A stretch of 64,000 bases of DNA from Bog-756 sp035534835 (GTDB lineage: Bacteria > Actinomycetota > Acidimicrobiia > Acidimicrobiales > RAAP-2), in contig DATLRE010000053.1 in NCBI GenBank assembly GCA_035534835.1, positions 1 to 64,000 on the forward strand, in the 5' to 3' direction. Shown here piece by piece: positions 1 to 10,195 of this stretch. Positions within the stretch are counted from its first letter, which is position 1; every line of letters starts with the position of its first letter. A model generated the notes under the pieces. It was not told the DNA's origin, did no database searches, and worked only from the letters and a program-made list of their open reading frames with translations. Position numbers and translations under genes: made by a program.

Positions 1-1105
1 TGCCCACCTGCTCGGACTCGAGGAGGAACCCGTCGTGCCCGAACCGTGAGCGGATCACGGTGAGCGGCCCGCCCCCGGGAAGGAGTTCGGCCAGCTCGGT
101 CTGGAGCGCCAGGGGGTACAGGCGGTCGGAGTCGATGCCCCCGACCCGGACGTCCGCGGTCACCCGCGACAGCGCCGAGGCCACGCCACCCCGCCCCCGG
201 CCGACATCGTGGCTGTTCATGGCCTCGCTCAGGACGAGGTAGGAGTTCGGGTCGAACCGTCCCGCCAACTTCTCGCCCTGGTACCCGAGGTAGGACTCGA
301 CGGCGAACCGCCCCCCGGCCAGCGGGTCCTCGTCGTCCTGGGGTGCCCGGCCGAACCGCTCGCCGAACTCGGCCTCCGTCCGGTAGGAGATCTGTCCGAT
401 GCCGCGGGCGAGCGCCATCCCGTCGACGGGGGCGGCGCCGGAGCCGTAGTAGTCGCCGCCGGCGAATGCGGAATCGAGCCGGATGGCCCGGCACTGCACC
501 GAACACAGCGCCACCTGCTCGGCGGTGGCGGCGGCGCCGACGGCCAGCACGGCGGCCCGGGCCACCCGGTGCGGGTGCCCCACGCACCATTCGAGGACCC
601 GCATGCCGCCCATCGACCCGCCGACGACCGCGGCCCAGCGATCGATCCCCAGATGGTCGGCGAGCAGTGCCTCGGCCGACACCTGGTCGCGGATGGTGAT
701 GCGCGGGAACCGCGACCCCCAGGGTCGCCCGTCGGGCGCCGGCGACGAGGGCCCGGTGGTGCCCTGGCAGCCACCCAGCACGTTGGGGACGACGACGAGG
801 AACCGGTCGGTGTCGAGGGGCCGCCCGGGGCCGATCAGCTCGTCCCACCAGCCGGGGGTCGGGTGACCGGGGCCCACCGGTCCGGCGGCGTGGGAGTCCC
901 CGGTCAGTGCGTGCAGGACGAGGACCGCGTTGGAGCCCGCCGCATCCAGGGTCCCCCACGACTCGTAGGCGACGGTGACTTCGGGCAGGCGCTCCCCGCC
1001 CTCGAGGCACAGTCCGTCCCCGCCACCGGTCACCACATGGGCGAACCGGCGCCCGCCGGGATCGTCACCGGGCCGCCAGTGGAGATCGGCGGGAGCGCCC
1101 GTCAC
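1..1105 (-). CDS. metX: Homoserine O-acetyltransferase MetX (3' end outside window)
   Basis: Transfers an acetyl group from acetyl-CoA to homoserine, the activation step before sulfhydrylation in methionine synthesis; cytoplasmic alpha/beta hydrolase fold. Visible are an early YESWGTLD motif, the HALTGDSHA block, the nucleophile elbow VVGGSMGGM with the catalytic Ser near residue 164, and, at the window edge, the catalytic-His segment RFGHDGFLLE. About 368 codons lie inside the window, so only the last few are missing for a family of roughly 370-380 residues. The start is taken as the GTG at 1105-1103, which overlaps the metY stop as GTGA, so the two genes are translationally coupled in one minus-strand operon. 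Succinyl- rather than acetyl-CoA use cannot be excluded from sequence alone. Confidence 0.93.
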   Translation of the reverse strand, partial: MTGAPADLHWRPGDDPGGRRFAHVVTGGGDGLCLEGGERLPEVTVAYESWGTLDAAGSNAVLVLHALTGDSHAAGPVGPGHPTPGWWDELIGPGRPLDTDRFLVVVPNVLGGCQGTTGPSSPAPDGRPWGSRFPRITIRDQVSAEALLADHLGIDRWAAVVGGSMGGMRVLEWCVGHPHRVARAAVLAVGAAATAEQVALCSVQCRAIRLDSAFAGGDYYGSGAAPVDGMALARGIGQISYRTEAEFGERFGRAPQDDEDPLAGGRFAVESYLGYQGEKLAGRFDPNSYLVLSEAMNSHDVGRGRGGVASALSRVTADVRVGGIDSDRLYPLALQTELAELLPGGGPLTVIRSRFGHDGFLLESEQVG

Positions 1106-2400
1106 GCCCCTCGGGCGGCGGCGAACCCGAGCTCGAGGTCGGCCAGGACGTCCTCGATCGATTCGATGCCGATGCAGAGCCGGACGAGGTCGGGGGTGAC
1201 GCCGGCCGAGACCTGCTCGGCCTCGGTCAACTGGGAGTGTGTGGTCGAGGCCGGATGGATGGCCAGGCTGCGCACGTCCCCGACGTTGGCGAGGTGGCTG
1301 AACAGCTCGAGGCCCTCGATGAACCGGCGTCCGGCCTCGGCCCCGCCCTCGATGCCGAAGGCCACGATGGCGCCGCCCCCCTTCGGCAGGTAGCGCTGCT
1401 GACGCTCGTGCCACGGACTCGATGCCAGCCCGGGATAGGCCACCCAGGTCACCTCGTCGCGTGCGTCGAGCCAGGTGGCGACAGCCATGGCGTTCTGCAC
1501 GTGCCGCTCCATGCGCAGGCTGAGGGTCTCGACCCCCTGGAGGAAGAGGAACGAGTTGAACGGCGTGATGGCCGGTCCGAGGTCCCGCAGGTACTGGAGG
1601 CGGATCTTGAGCGCGTAGCGGGCGGGGAACAGCGCCTCGGGCAGTTCCCCGAACACGAGTCCGTGGTAGCTCGGGTCGGGCTCGGTGAACCCGGGGAACC
1701 GGCCGCTCCCCTCGTAGTCGAAGGTACCGCCGTCCACGATGACGCCGCCGATGGACGTCCCGTGCCCGCCGATGAACTTCGTGGCCGAGTGGACCACGAT
1801 GTCGGCGCCGTGGGCCAGGGGATTGCAGAGATAGGGCGTGGCGAGGGTGTTGTCGATCACGAGCGGGAGCGCGTGCTCGTGGGCGATGGCGGACACGCCG
1901 GCGAAGTCCAGGACGTCGCCTTTCGGGTTGCCGAGCGTCTCGGCGTAGAACGCCTTGGTGTTCGGGCGCATGGCGGTCCGCCACGCGCCGAGTTCGTCGG
2001 GGTCCTCCACGAAGGTGACCTCTACCCCGAGCTTGGGCAGCGTGTAGTGGAACAGGTTGTAGGTCCCCCCGTAGAGCGAGGCCGACGAGACGACGTGCCC
2101 GCCGTTCTCGGCCAGGTTCAACAACGCGAGGGACCCGGCGGCCTGACCGCTCGCGACGGCGAGGGCGGCGACCCCGCCCTCGAGGGCGGCGATACGCTCC
2201 TCGAAGACCGCCTGGGTCGGGTTCATGATCCGGGTGTAGATGTTGCCGAGCTCGGACAGCCCGAACAGGGCGGCGGCGTGGGCCGTGTCCCGGAACGTGT
2301 AGCTGGTGGTCTGGTAGATCGGCGTGGCGCGTGCGCCCGTGGTCGGGTCGGGCTCGGCCCCGGCGTGGATCTGACGGGTCTCGAATCCCCACTCGGGCAT
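1102..2400 (-). CDS. metY: O-acetylhomoserine sulfhydrylase MetY
   Basis: PLP enzyme of the Cys/Met metabolism family that converts O-acetylhomoserine and sulfide to homocysteine. The 432-residue length is normal for MetY. The PLP-binding lysine is K208 in SATKFIGGHG, and the family's TLGNPKGDVLDF and VIDNTLATPYLCNP blocks are present. The long insert with FTEPDPSYHGLVF is typical of MetY and not of cystathionine gamma-synthase. It is the first gene of a metY-metX operon; its stop codon is shared with the metX GTG start. The upstream region holds a perfect palindrome at 2492-2510 that probably controls the operon. With ahcY nearby, homocysteine made here joins the methyl cycle. Confidence 0.95.
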   Translation of the reverse strand: MPEWGFETRQIHAGAEPDPTTGARATPIYQTTSYTFRDTAHAAALFGLSELGNIYTRIMNPTQAVFEERIAALEGGVAALAVASGQAAGSLALLNLAENGGHVVSSASLYGGTYNLFHYTLPKLGVEVTFVEDPDELGAWRTAMRPNTKAFYAETLGNPKGDVLDFAGVSAIAHEHALPLVIDNTLATPYLCNPLAHGADIVVHSATKFIGGHGTSIGGVIVDGGTFDYEGSGRFPGFTEPDPSYHGLVFGELPEALFPARYALKIRLQYLRDLGPAITPFNSFLFLQGVETLSLRMERHVQNAMAVATWLDARDEVTWVAYPGLASSPWHERQQRYLPKGGGAIVAFGIEGGAEAGRRFIEGLELFSHLANVGDVRSLAIHPASTTHSQLTEAEQVSAGVTPDLVRLCIGIESIEDVLADLELGFAAARGA

Positions 2401-2479
2401 GGCGTGTCTCCTTGTGCTGACGGGCCGGCGGTTGTGCGGGCGGGCGCGGGTCCGTTGCGGACCCCACCCGAGCGCTCCG

Positions 2480-2510
2480 ATACTGGCAAAAGTTGACCAA
2501 CTTGGTCAAC
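2480..2510 (-). promoter_or_regulatory. Palindromic operator over a possible metY promoter
   Basis: Perfect inverted repeat GTTGACCAA-C-TTGGTCAAC at 2492-2510 (9-base arms, one-base centre), about 90 bases upstream of metY. Read toward metY, its TTGACC (2509-2504) could be a -35 element, with CAGTAT (2485-2480) 18 bases further as a poor -10. An operator over the -35 would suit repression. Which regulator binds is unknown. No SAM-riboswitch-like sequence was recognised here. Confidence 0.55.
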
Positions 2511-2561
2511 AACGACTCCGCCGCCGGCCGTCGCGGCGCGGCCGGCGGCGGGCCGGTGGTG

Positions 2562-4223
2562 TCAGATCGTCTTGCCGCCCGTGCACCACGCGTTGTCCGG
2601 CACGCCCGAGCAGGGGTCCGCCATGGTCGGCAGGCCCTTGGGCAGCGGGTGCATCACGACGCCGGTGCTCTTCGGGTACACCATGTCCGGGCCGCACGGT
2701 GTCGACCCGAAGTCGCACAGCACCTGGGCCAGGAGCGGTCCGCCCGTGTTGCTCGACTTCGTCGTGACGCCGCAGGTCGGCTGCGTCTTCTCCAGGTCGG
2801 CGGGCGTGGACCCGTTGGGCGCCGTGTTGCCCACGTAGCAGTTCGACGGCTGGCCGGCGTTGAGGGTGATCTGCCCGTAGTCGCCGTTCGACGGGTTCCC
2901 GAAGTAGCCGTTGTGACTGAACGTGTTGTGGAGCAGGGCGTTGTTCATCGGGTCGTAGACGCACCCGAAGGCGCCGTTCTGGACGCCTCCCGTCCCGCTG
3001 CACGACTGGTTGTACTCCGGCGTGCTCGAGTCCGGGAACGGCACCATCAGGAAGCCCCAGGCGCCGTTGTTGGCGAAGGTGTTGTCCATGACCGTGTCGT
3101 TGCGACCGCCCGACAGGGTCATCCCGGTGCCCACCGGCGCATTCCCGGCGTAGCCGGAACCGGGAGCGTTCGGGTTGTTGTTGTCGTGGAAGCTGTTGTG
3201 CATCAGCACCCAGCACGAGTGGGTGTGGGTGATCGGGCTGATCCCGTTGTTCGGGCAGGCGCCGTTCTGCGGCGCCGGCGGGTCGCCGGCGATCTGGGTG
3301 TTGGTGTCGAACCCGTCCCGGTTGTTGTCGAACTGGGAGTTCTCGATGACGATGGCCCCGCCGGAATTGGTGCCCGAGTAGCCGAGGGCGTTGTACTCCA
3401 TCCAGGCGTGGTTGATCGTGATCCCGCAGACCTGCTGGCAGGCGCCGACGTACGTGCCCGAGTCGTTGAAGTTGGAGCCGTAGATCTGGTTCCAGCTGGC
3501 CGGGCCGGAGGCGTCCTGCGAAAAGATCCCGTAGGTGGCTGCCGTGTCGTTGCCCCCGTAGTAGGTCGAGGTCGCCGTCAGGTAGCTGCCGGTGTAGCCG
3601 TGCAGCCCGATCTTGGCGCTGTCCGCGCCGCCGTTCCACCACACGCCGTTTCCGGAGTCACCGGAGCCGCCGAGGAAGTTGCAGGTGGTCAGGTTGTCGA
3701 TGCTGACGTTGTCGGCCTTCCAGACGACGATGCCGTTGCGACCGTACGCCTTCCCGGTCGGGTCGATCGGTCCGTAGGTCTGGTCGGCCGGGTTCGCGCT
3801 GCACTGGGGCGAGCCGGCCTTGGTGCCGTCGACGACCACGGTGGAGCGGTCCATGCCGCGCAGGTGCAGGTTCGCCTTCGTGATCAGCACGCCGGCGCTG
3901 TCCCCGTGGGCCGGGTCGGCGGCCAGGCTCGTGCTGTCGGCGGTCTCGTGGTAGTCGCCGGGGGCGACGAGGACCCAGTCCCCGGGCTTCGCGGCGTTCA
4001 CCGCCGCCTGGATCGACGTGTACTTCCCGGCGTGGCCCTTGTAGGTACCCACCAGCAGGACCTTGCCGGACGGCGCCGTCGTCGTCTGGCTGGACGAGGA
4101 GGACGAACTGCAGGCGGTCAGGAGGCCGGCGCCGGCCACGCACGCGGCCAGTGCCACGGCAGGCCGTCGGATCCTCCCCCGACCCGATCCCGACCGGCCC
4201 CGGTCCAACCCTCGCTTGCCCAT
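2562..4223 (-). CDS. Secreted lipoprotein with right-handed beta-helix repeats
   Basis: Predicted exported lipoprotein of 553 residues. The N-terminus has an Arg-rich start, a hydrophobic stretch and a lipobox GLLTAC followed by a Ser-rich linker, so it should be processed and anchored outside the membrane. The mature part opens with a KYTSIQAAVNAAKPGDWVLV segment, the usual first turn of parallel beta-helix proteins. Many N-rich turns follow (IDNLTTCNF, ENSQFDNNRDGF, MDNTFANNGAW), which suits a pectin-lyase-like solenoid acting on polysaccharide. No catalytic residues could be assigned, so the substrate is unknown. ATG 4223 is chosen because GAAGGAG lies seven bases upstream. The gene stands alone between metY and the divergent ahcY. 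Confidence 0.8.
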   Translation of the reverse strand: MGKRGLDRGRSGSGRGRIRRPAVALAACVAGAGLLTACSSSSSSSQTTTAPSGKVLLVGTYKGHAGKYTSIQAAVNAAKPGDWVLVAPGDYHETADSTSLAADPAHGDSAGVLITKANLHLRGMDRSTVVVDGTKAGSPQCSANPADQTYGPIDPTGKAYGRNGIVVWKADNVSIDNLTTCNFLGGSGDSGNGVWWNGGADSAKIGLHGYTGSYLTATSTYYGGNDTAATYGIFSQDASGPASWNQIYGSNFNDSGTYVGACQQVCGITINHAWMEYNALGYSGTNSGGAIVIENSQFDNNRDGFDTNTQIAGDPPAPQNGACPNNGISPITHTHSCWVLMHNSFHDNNNPNAPGSGYAGNAPVGTGMTLSGGRNDTVMDNTFANNGAWGFLMVPFPDSSTPEYNQSCSGTGGVQNGAFGCVYDPMNNALLHNTFSHNGYFGNPSNGDYGQITLNAGQPSNCYVGNTAPNGSTPADLEKTQPTCGVTTKSSNTGGPLLAQVLCDFGSTPCGPDMVYPKSTGVVMHPLPKGLPTMADPCSGVPDNAWCTGGKTI

Positions 4224-4504
4224 GTACGCACTCCTTCTCCCTCGCCTCCGGACACCCGGGACCCGACCCGACCGGCACGCCGGGTCGAGGCTAACAGGGC
4301 TGGCGCGCACCCTCACCACCCGCCCTGGTTCCGGATCGGCCGTCCGGGCGGACGGCGAAACCGGACCGTGCACTATCATCACTCCAGCGATTCGGGGACC
4401 TGGGCCACGGCCGGGGGTGGGAGGCTCGGACGCACACGGACGGGCTGGACGGCCTGCTCCGGTGAGCACCGCCGCCCACGGGGCCGGTCCGACGAAGGAG
4501 CGAC
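4224..4504. other. Divergent intergenic region upstream of ahcY
   Basis: About 280 bases between the divergent beta-helix lipoprotein gene and ahcY. It should hold both promoters. A TATCAT at 4374-4379 resembles a -10 box for ahcY, but no good -35 lies at the proper distance. I looked for the conserved core of the SAH riboswitch, expected in front of ahcY in some bacteria, and did not recognise it. A clear ribosome-binding site (GAAGGAG) sits just before ahcY. Confidence 0.4.
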
Positions 4505-5956
<1,452 letters not shown>

Positions 5957-6017
5957 GCCGGGCCGCCCCCGCCACCGGTCCCGATCGACCGCGACCGTGG
6001 TCCCGCCGTCCCCGTCC

Positions 6018-6860
6018 ATGACGCCGTCCCCCACCGAGGAAACCCGCTACGCCGTGGCCGACGGGGTCGCCACGATCACGCTCCACCGCCCCGAGCGCCT
6101 CAACGCGTGGACGGCGGTCATGAACGCCGAGTACCGGGCGCACCTTCAGTCGGCGTCCGACGACCCCGCTGTCCGGGTCATCGTCGTCACGGGGAGCGGC
6201 CGGGGCTTCTGCGCCGGCGCCGAGTCCGAGGACCTGGCCGCCCACGCCGAGCGCGGCGCCTACGACTCCGGCGCGCCCGACGGTATGGCCACGCCCGGGT
6301 ACGGGGTCCGGCCCGAGTTCGACGCCGAGCTCGCCTACCACTTCGGGGTACCGAAGCCGATCCTGGCCGCCATCAACGGGCCCGTCGCCGGGATCGGGTT
6401 CGCCCTCTCCTGTTACTGCGACCTCCGGTTCGCCGCCCGCGGGGCCAAGTTCACGACGGCCCATGGCAAGCTGGGTCTGCCCTGCGCCTTCGGCCTGGCG
6501 TGGCTGCTGCCCAAGCTGGTCGGGCTCCCGAGGGCGCTCGACCTGATCCTGTCCAGCCGGACGTTCGAGGCCGACGAGGCGCTCGGGCTCGGCCTCGTCA
6601 CCGCCGTGGTGGACGGGCCCGAACTCCTCGACCACGTGCGGGACTACGCACGCGTGCTCGCCACCACCGTGTCGCCGGCCTCGCTGGCGGCGTCGAAACG
6701 CCAGGTCTACGAGGCGTTCCACCAGACGGCGGCCGAGGCCGTCCGGGCCGCCGAGGCACTCCTCGACCCCATGATGGCCGGGCCCGACTACCGCGAGGGC
6801 GTCGCCGCGCTCCGCGCCAAGCGCCCCCCGGTCTTCGGGGACCCGCCCGGTCCCGCCTGA
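6018..6860 (+). CDS. Enoyl-CoA hydratase/isomerase family protein
   Basis: Crotonase-fold enzyme of 280 residues, probably acting on a 2-enoyl-CoA in fatty-acid or side-chain beta-oxidation. The oxyanion-hole segments are visible as GSGRGFCAGAESEDLA and AAINGPVAGIGFALSCYCDLRFA; the FTTAHGKLGLPCAFGLAWLLPKLVG block is typical of echA proteins annotated as enoyl-CoA hydratases. Catalytic glutamates of classical hydratases are not obvious at the usual places, so the exact reaction is uncertain. The start is set at ATG 6018; an in-frame GTG at 5997 would add seven residues with no better ribosome-binding site. It follows ahcY by about 60 bases on the same strand and may be cotranscribed. Confidence 0.85.
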   Translation: MTPSPTEETRYAVADGVATITLHRPERLNAWTAVMNAEYRAHLQSASDDPAVRVIVVTGSGRGFCAGAESEDLAAHAERGAYDSGAPDGMATPGYGVRPEFDAELAYHFGVPKPILAAINGPVAGIGFALSCYCDLRFAARGAKFTTAHGKLGLPCAFGLAWLLPKLVGLPRALDLILSSRTFEADEALGLGLVTAVVDGPELLDHVRDYARVLATTVSPASLAASKRQVYEAFHQTAAEAVRAAEALLDPMMAGPDYREGVAALRAKRPPVFGDPPGPA

Positions 6861-7050
6861 CCCCCCGTACCCCCTCGGGGCGACGGGCGTGGGAGGGGCG
6901 GGGGGGCGGTCGACCCCCGGCCGCCATCTGTGCCACCATCGGAGGTGCACGGACGGACCGCCGTCCGACCTGCGGGCGCCGCGAGCCTGGGCTTCCCCTC
7001 CGGGGAACGGATCCGGTGCACCACGGGACTCGACGAGGGAGGGAACAACC

Positions 7051-8163
7051 ATGGAGACCCAAGCGGCAGTCCTCAGGGGACAGATGCAGGACTGGCAGGT
7101 CGAGACCATCACGCTCGACTCCCCCAAGGCGGACGAGGTGCTGGTCCGGATCGTCGCCTCGGGCATGTGCCACAGCGACGAGCACCTGCGCACGGGTGAC
7201 CTGGGCGGCATCTACCCGATCATCGGTGGCCACGAGGGCGCAGGCATCGTCGAGGAGGTGGGTGCCGGGGTCGACGACCTCAAGCCCGGCGACCACGTCG
7301 TGTTCGGCTTCGTGCCGGCCTGCGGCAAGTGCCCCTCGTGCGCCAAGGGCCGCTCCAACCTGTGCGACGTGGGCGCCATGCTGATGATGGGCACTCAGAT
7401 CGACGGCACCTACCGCCACCACGCCGCCGACGGCAGCGACATCGGGACCATGGTCTGCCTCGGCACGTTCGCCAAGCACACCGTCGTCAACAAGGCGTCA
7501 TGCGTGAAGATCCTCGACCACTACCCGCTCGACAAGGCCTGCCTGGTCGGCTGCGGCGTCACCACCGGTTGGGGCTCGTCGGTGTACGCCGCCGAGGTCC
7601 GCCCCGGTGACGACGTCGTGATCATCGGGATCGGCGGCATCGGTGCCTCGGCCATCCAGGGCGCCCGCCTCGCCGGTGCCGAGCACATCTTCGCCATCGA
7701 CCCCCTCCCGTGGAAGCGCGAGATGGCCCTCAAGTTCGGCGCCACGCACGCCTACTCGAGCATCGAGGAGGCGACCGCGCTGGTCAACGAGGTGACCTGG
7801 GGCAAGAACGCCGACAAGGTGATCTGCACCATGGGCGTCGGCGAGGGCCGGCTGATGGAGTCGATCATGCAGATGACGGCCAAGGGCGGGCGCGTCGTCG
7901 TCACCAACATCCACCCCATGGACGAGACCGACGTCACCCTGCAGCTGACCTGGCTGACCCTGCTGGAGAAGCAGATCGTCGGCACCATCTTCGGGTCGGC
8001 CAACATCCGCTACGACATCCCCCACCTCCTCAAGCTCTACGACCAGGGCCAGCTCGACCTCGACGGCATGGTCACCAACAACTACAAGCTCGAGGAGATC
8101 AACCAGGGGTACGCCGACATGCTGGACGGCAAGAACATCCGGGGCGTGCTCCGCTACGAGTGA
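7051..8163 (+). CDS. Zinc alcohol dehydrogenase, NDMA-dependent type
   Basis: Medium-chain zinc dehydrogenase of 370 residues that oxidises an alcohol with NAD(P). Catalytic zinc ligands are C40 and H61-E62 (ASGMCHSDEHL, GGHEGAGIV); four structural-zinc cysteines are C91, C94, C97 and C105. The Rossmann motif is GIGGIGASAIQG. The C-terminus LDGKNIRGVLRYE matches the actinobacterial family annotated as NDMA-dependent alcohol dehydrogenases, in which the cofactor stays bound and is recycled by an external acceptor, often through mycofactocin in related members. No mycofactocin genes are in this window, so that link is only inferred. GAGGGAGGG precedes the ATG. Confidence 0.88.
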   Translation: METQAAVLRGQMQDWQVETITLDSPKADEVLVRIVASGMCHSDEHLRTGDLGGIYPIIGGHEGAGIVEEVGAGVDDLKPGDHVVFGFVPACGKCPSCAKGRSNLCDVGAMLMMGTQIDGTYRHHAADGSDIGTMVCLGTFAKHTVVNKASCVKILDHYPLDKACLVGCGVTTGWGSSVYAAEVRPGDDVVIIGIGGIGASAIQGARLAGAEHIFAIDPLPWKREMALKFGATHAYSSIEEATALVNEVTWGKNADKVICTMGVGEGRLMESIMQMTAKGGRVVVTNIHPMDETDVTLQLTWLTLLEKQIVGTIFGSANIRYDIPHLLKLYDQGQLDLDGMVTNNYKLEEINQGYADMLDGKNIRGVLRYE

Positions 8164-8236
8164 TCCGCCCGGGGGGCGCCCGGCCCGACCGCCCCCGGGT
8201 TTCCGGGTGGCGGCGTGGCCGGGTACCGTGGCAGCC

Positions 8237-9331
8237 ATGTCCGGAGACACCGCCACCTCCCCCGCACCCGTGAACGTCACCCTGGCCCCGCCCCGGCGGG
8301 GTGAGCCGGTGCGGCCCGACATCGATCCGTCCGAGGCCCGCGCCCGGATCCGGGCCGCGGAGTCGGCGCTGCTCGACGACCGGCGCCTGCTGACCGGCCA
8401 CGAGCTGGCCGGCCTGGCCGCCCTGCCCGACGCCCACGTGACGTCACTCGCCGCCCTGGCCCACCAGGTCCGACTGGCGTGGTGCGGGCCCGAGGTCGAA
8501 GTGGAGGGCATCCTGTCGGCCAAGACGGGAGGGTGCCCCGAGGACTGCCACTTCTGCTCGCAGTCCTCCCGCTTCGACACGCCGGTCAAGGCGACGCCCT
8601 TCCTCGACGCCGACGAGGTGCTGCGGGCCGCCGAGGAGACCCGTGCGGCGGGCGCCTCCGAGTTCTGCATCGTGCTGGCCGTACGTGGCCCCGACGAGCG
8701 GACGATGCAGCGCATCCTCGAGCTGGTCCCGATGGTCCAGGAGCGCACCGGCCTCAACGTGGCGGTGAGCGCCGGGCTGCTCACCGAGGACCAGGCCCGG
8801 CGCTTCGCCGACGGCGGGGTCCACCGCTACAACCACAACCTCGAGACGTCCCGCTCGTTCTTCCCCAACGTGGTGACCTCCCACACCTGGGAGGAGCGCG
8901 AGGCGACGTGCCGCCTGGTCCGCGACCACGGCATGGAGCTGTGCTGCGGCGCTCTGATCGGCATGGGGGAGACCGACGCGCAGCGCATCGAGCTGCTGAC
9001 CCAGCTCCAGGAGCTCGACCCCACCGAGGTCCCCCTCAACTTCCTGAACCCCCGTCCGGGCACCCCGCTGGGCGACGGACAGCCGGTGGCGGCCTGGGAG
9101 GCCATCCGCTGGATCGCCCTGTTCCGGCTCGGTCTCCCCGGCGTCATCCTGCGCTACGCCGGCGGCCGCGAGGTGACCCTCCGCGAGCTCCAGTCGATGG
9201 GGATGACCTCGGGCATCAACGCCCTGATCGTCGGCAACTACCTGACCACGCTCGGCCGCTCGGCCGACGAGGACCTCCAGATGCTGTCCGATCTCCGCAT
9301 GCCCGTCGGCGCCCTGACCGGCGTCCTGTGA
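8237..9331 (+). CDS. bioB: Biotin synthase
   Basis: Radical-SAM enzyme that inserts sulfur into dethiobiotin, the last step of biotin synthesis. The radical-SAM cysteines are C100, C104 and C107 in GGCPEDCHFCSQ. Other family blocks are YNHNLETS, LCCGALIGMGET, PLNFLNPRPGTPL and the C-terminal TSGINALIVGNYLTT, which also fixes the frame. The 364-residue form has an N-terminal extension of about 60 residues before the catalytic barrel, as in actinobacterial BioB. ATG 8237 is preferred over an in-frame start at 8207. Its TGA is overlapped by the GTG of a small Cys-rich gene, so the two proteins should be made together. The other bio genes lie about 15 kb away. Confidence 0.96.
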   Translation: MSGDTATSPAPVNVTLAPPRRGEPVRPDIDPSEARARIRAAESALLDDRRLLTGHELAGLAALPDAHVTSLAALAHQVRLAWCGPEVEVEGILSAKTGGCPEDCHFCSQSSRFDTPVKATPFLDADEVLRAAEETRAAGASEFCIVLAVRGPDERTMQRILELVPMVQERTGLNVAVSAGLLTEDQARRFADGGVHRYNHNLETSRSFFPNVVTSHTWEEREATCRLVRDHGMELCCGALIGMGETDAQRIELLTQLQELDPTEVPLNFLNPRPGTPLGDGQPVAAWEAIRWIALFRLGLPGVILRYAGGREVTLRELQSMGMTSGINALIVGNYLTTLGRSADEDLQMLSDLRMPVGALTGVL

Positions 9332-9546
9332 GCCGTCCCTCGCCGGGCACCGTGGAGGACACGCCCGCCGGGTCGGTGGCCGGGCCGCACTGCACCGGCT
9401 GCGGCTCGCTGTCGTGCATCGGGTGCAGCCGGGCGTTCGACCCACCCCGCTACTGCCCCGACTGCGGCCGTCGGCTCGCCGTCACCGTCACCCCGGGCGG
9501 CTACCGGGCCCGGTGCCGCGACCACGGGGAGCTCACCGGGACCTGA
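9328..9546 (+). CDS. bsaP: Biotin synthase auxiliary protein BsaP-like
   Basis: A 72-residue protein with seven cysteines: HCTGCG, SCIGC, YCPDCGRR and a final RCRDHGE. The C-terminal part (CPDCGRRLAVTVTPGGYRARC) has the look of mycobacterial BsaP, a small iron-sulfur protein that BioB needs for turnover in mycobacteria. The GTG start overlaps the bioB stop as GTGA, the coupling expected for a dedicated partner. Here the function rests on resemblance and position; the similarity is recalled and was not searched. If it is not BsaP, it would be a small zinc-ribbon protein of unknown role. Confidence 0.75.
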   Translation: MSRPSPGTVEDTPAGSVAGPHCTGCGSLSCIGCSRAFDPPRYCPDCGRRLAVTVTPGGYRARCRDHGELTGT

Positions 9547-9741
9547 ACCCTCCCGGTCCCCCGGGGCCGCCGGGGTACGGGGCACGGGGCACGGGGCCGA
9601 TCCCCTGCCCGACGGCATCGATGACTGGGTCGGCACGAGCTCCCGTAGGATCGGGGTGACGATCGAGGTGGCCGTTGCTGCCTACCTGATCGTCAAGGGC
9701 AGCTCGGCGCTCCCCTGAAGGGGTGGGATCTGGAGGCACGG

Positions 9742-10146
9742 ATGGACTGGAAGCTCGAACTCGTGGTCGTGCCCGTCGCCGACCAGGACCGCGCCAAGAC
9801 CTTCTACCTGGACGCCATGGGCTTCGACCTGCTCGTGGACCACCAGGGGAGCCCGACGTTCCGGGTCATCCAGGCCACGCCGCCCGGCTCCGCCTGCTCG
9901 ATCGCCCTGATGCACAACCCGGAGGCCGCCGGTACCGCCCAGGGCCTCCACCTCGTCGTGCCGGACATCGAGGGCGCCCACGCCGAGCTCAACGAGCGGG
10001 GTGCGGCACCGGGCGGGCTCGTCCACTTCGAGGCGGGCACCCAGCTCGACGGTCCCGACCCGGAGGGACGCGACTACAACTCGTTCTTCGAGGTGCACGA
10101 CCCCGACGGAAACGGCTGGCTGGTCCAGCACGTCTCCGGCCGGTAG
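9742..10146 (+). CDS. VOC (glyoxalase/bleomycin resistance) family protein
   Basis: Small 134-residue protein with one vicinal-oxygen-chelate module pair. It begins ELVVVPVADQDRAKTFYLDAMGFDLLVDH, has the central HLVVPDIEGAHAELNERG strand-helix, and ends with NSFFEVHDPDGNGWLVQHV, where the E of FFEVHDPDGN is a usual metal ligand. VOC proteins are mostly dimeric metal enzymes such as glyoxalases and dioxygenases, or antibiotic-binding proteins; nothing here tells which. It stands alone about 200 bases after bsaP, and the intervening stretch shows no other gene. Confidence 0.85.
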   Translation: MDWKLELVVVPVADQDRAKTFYLDAMGFDLLVDHQGSPTFRVIQATPPGSACSIALMHNPEAAGTAQGLHLVVPDIEGAHAELNERGAAPGGLVHFEAGTQLDGPDPEGRDYNSFFEVHDPDGNGWLVQHVSGR

Positions 10147-10195
10147 CCGGCGCGGCGTCGCCCTCCACCGTTCGTCGACGGCTGCGGCCAGGAGG

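Noticed and set aside
2401..2491. SAM riboswitch in front of metY
   Set aside because: The leader is short and shows no kink-turn or pseudoknot-like core; only the palindrome stands out.
4380..4504. SAH riboswitch in front of ahcY
   Set aside because: I searched by eye for the conserved SAH-riboswitch core and did not find it; the leader is G-rich but shows no matching motif set.
9656..9718. 20-codon frame between bsaP and the VOC gene
   Set aside because: Short, with a GTG start and no family likeness; the coding potential cannot be told from chance.
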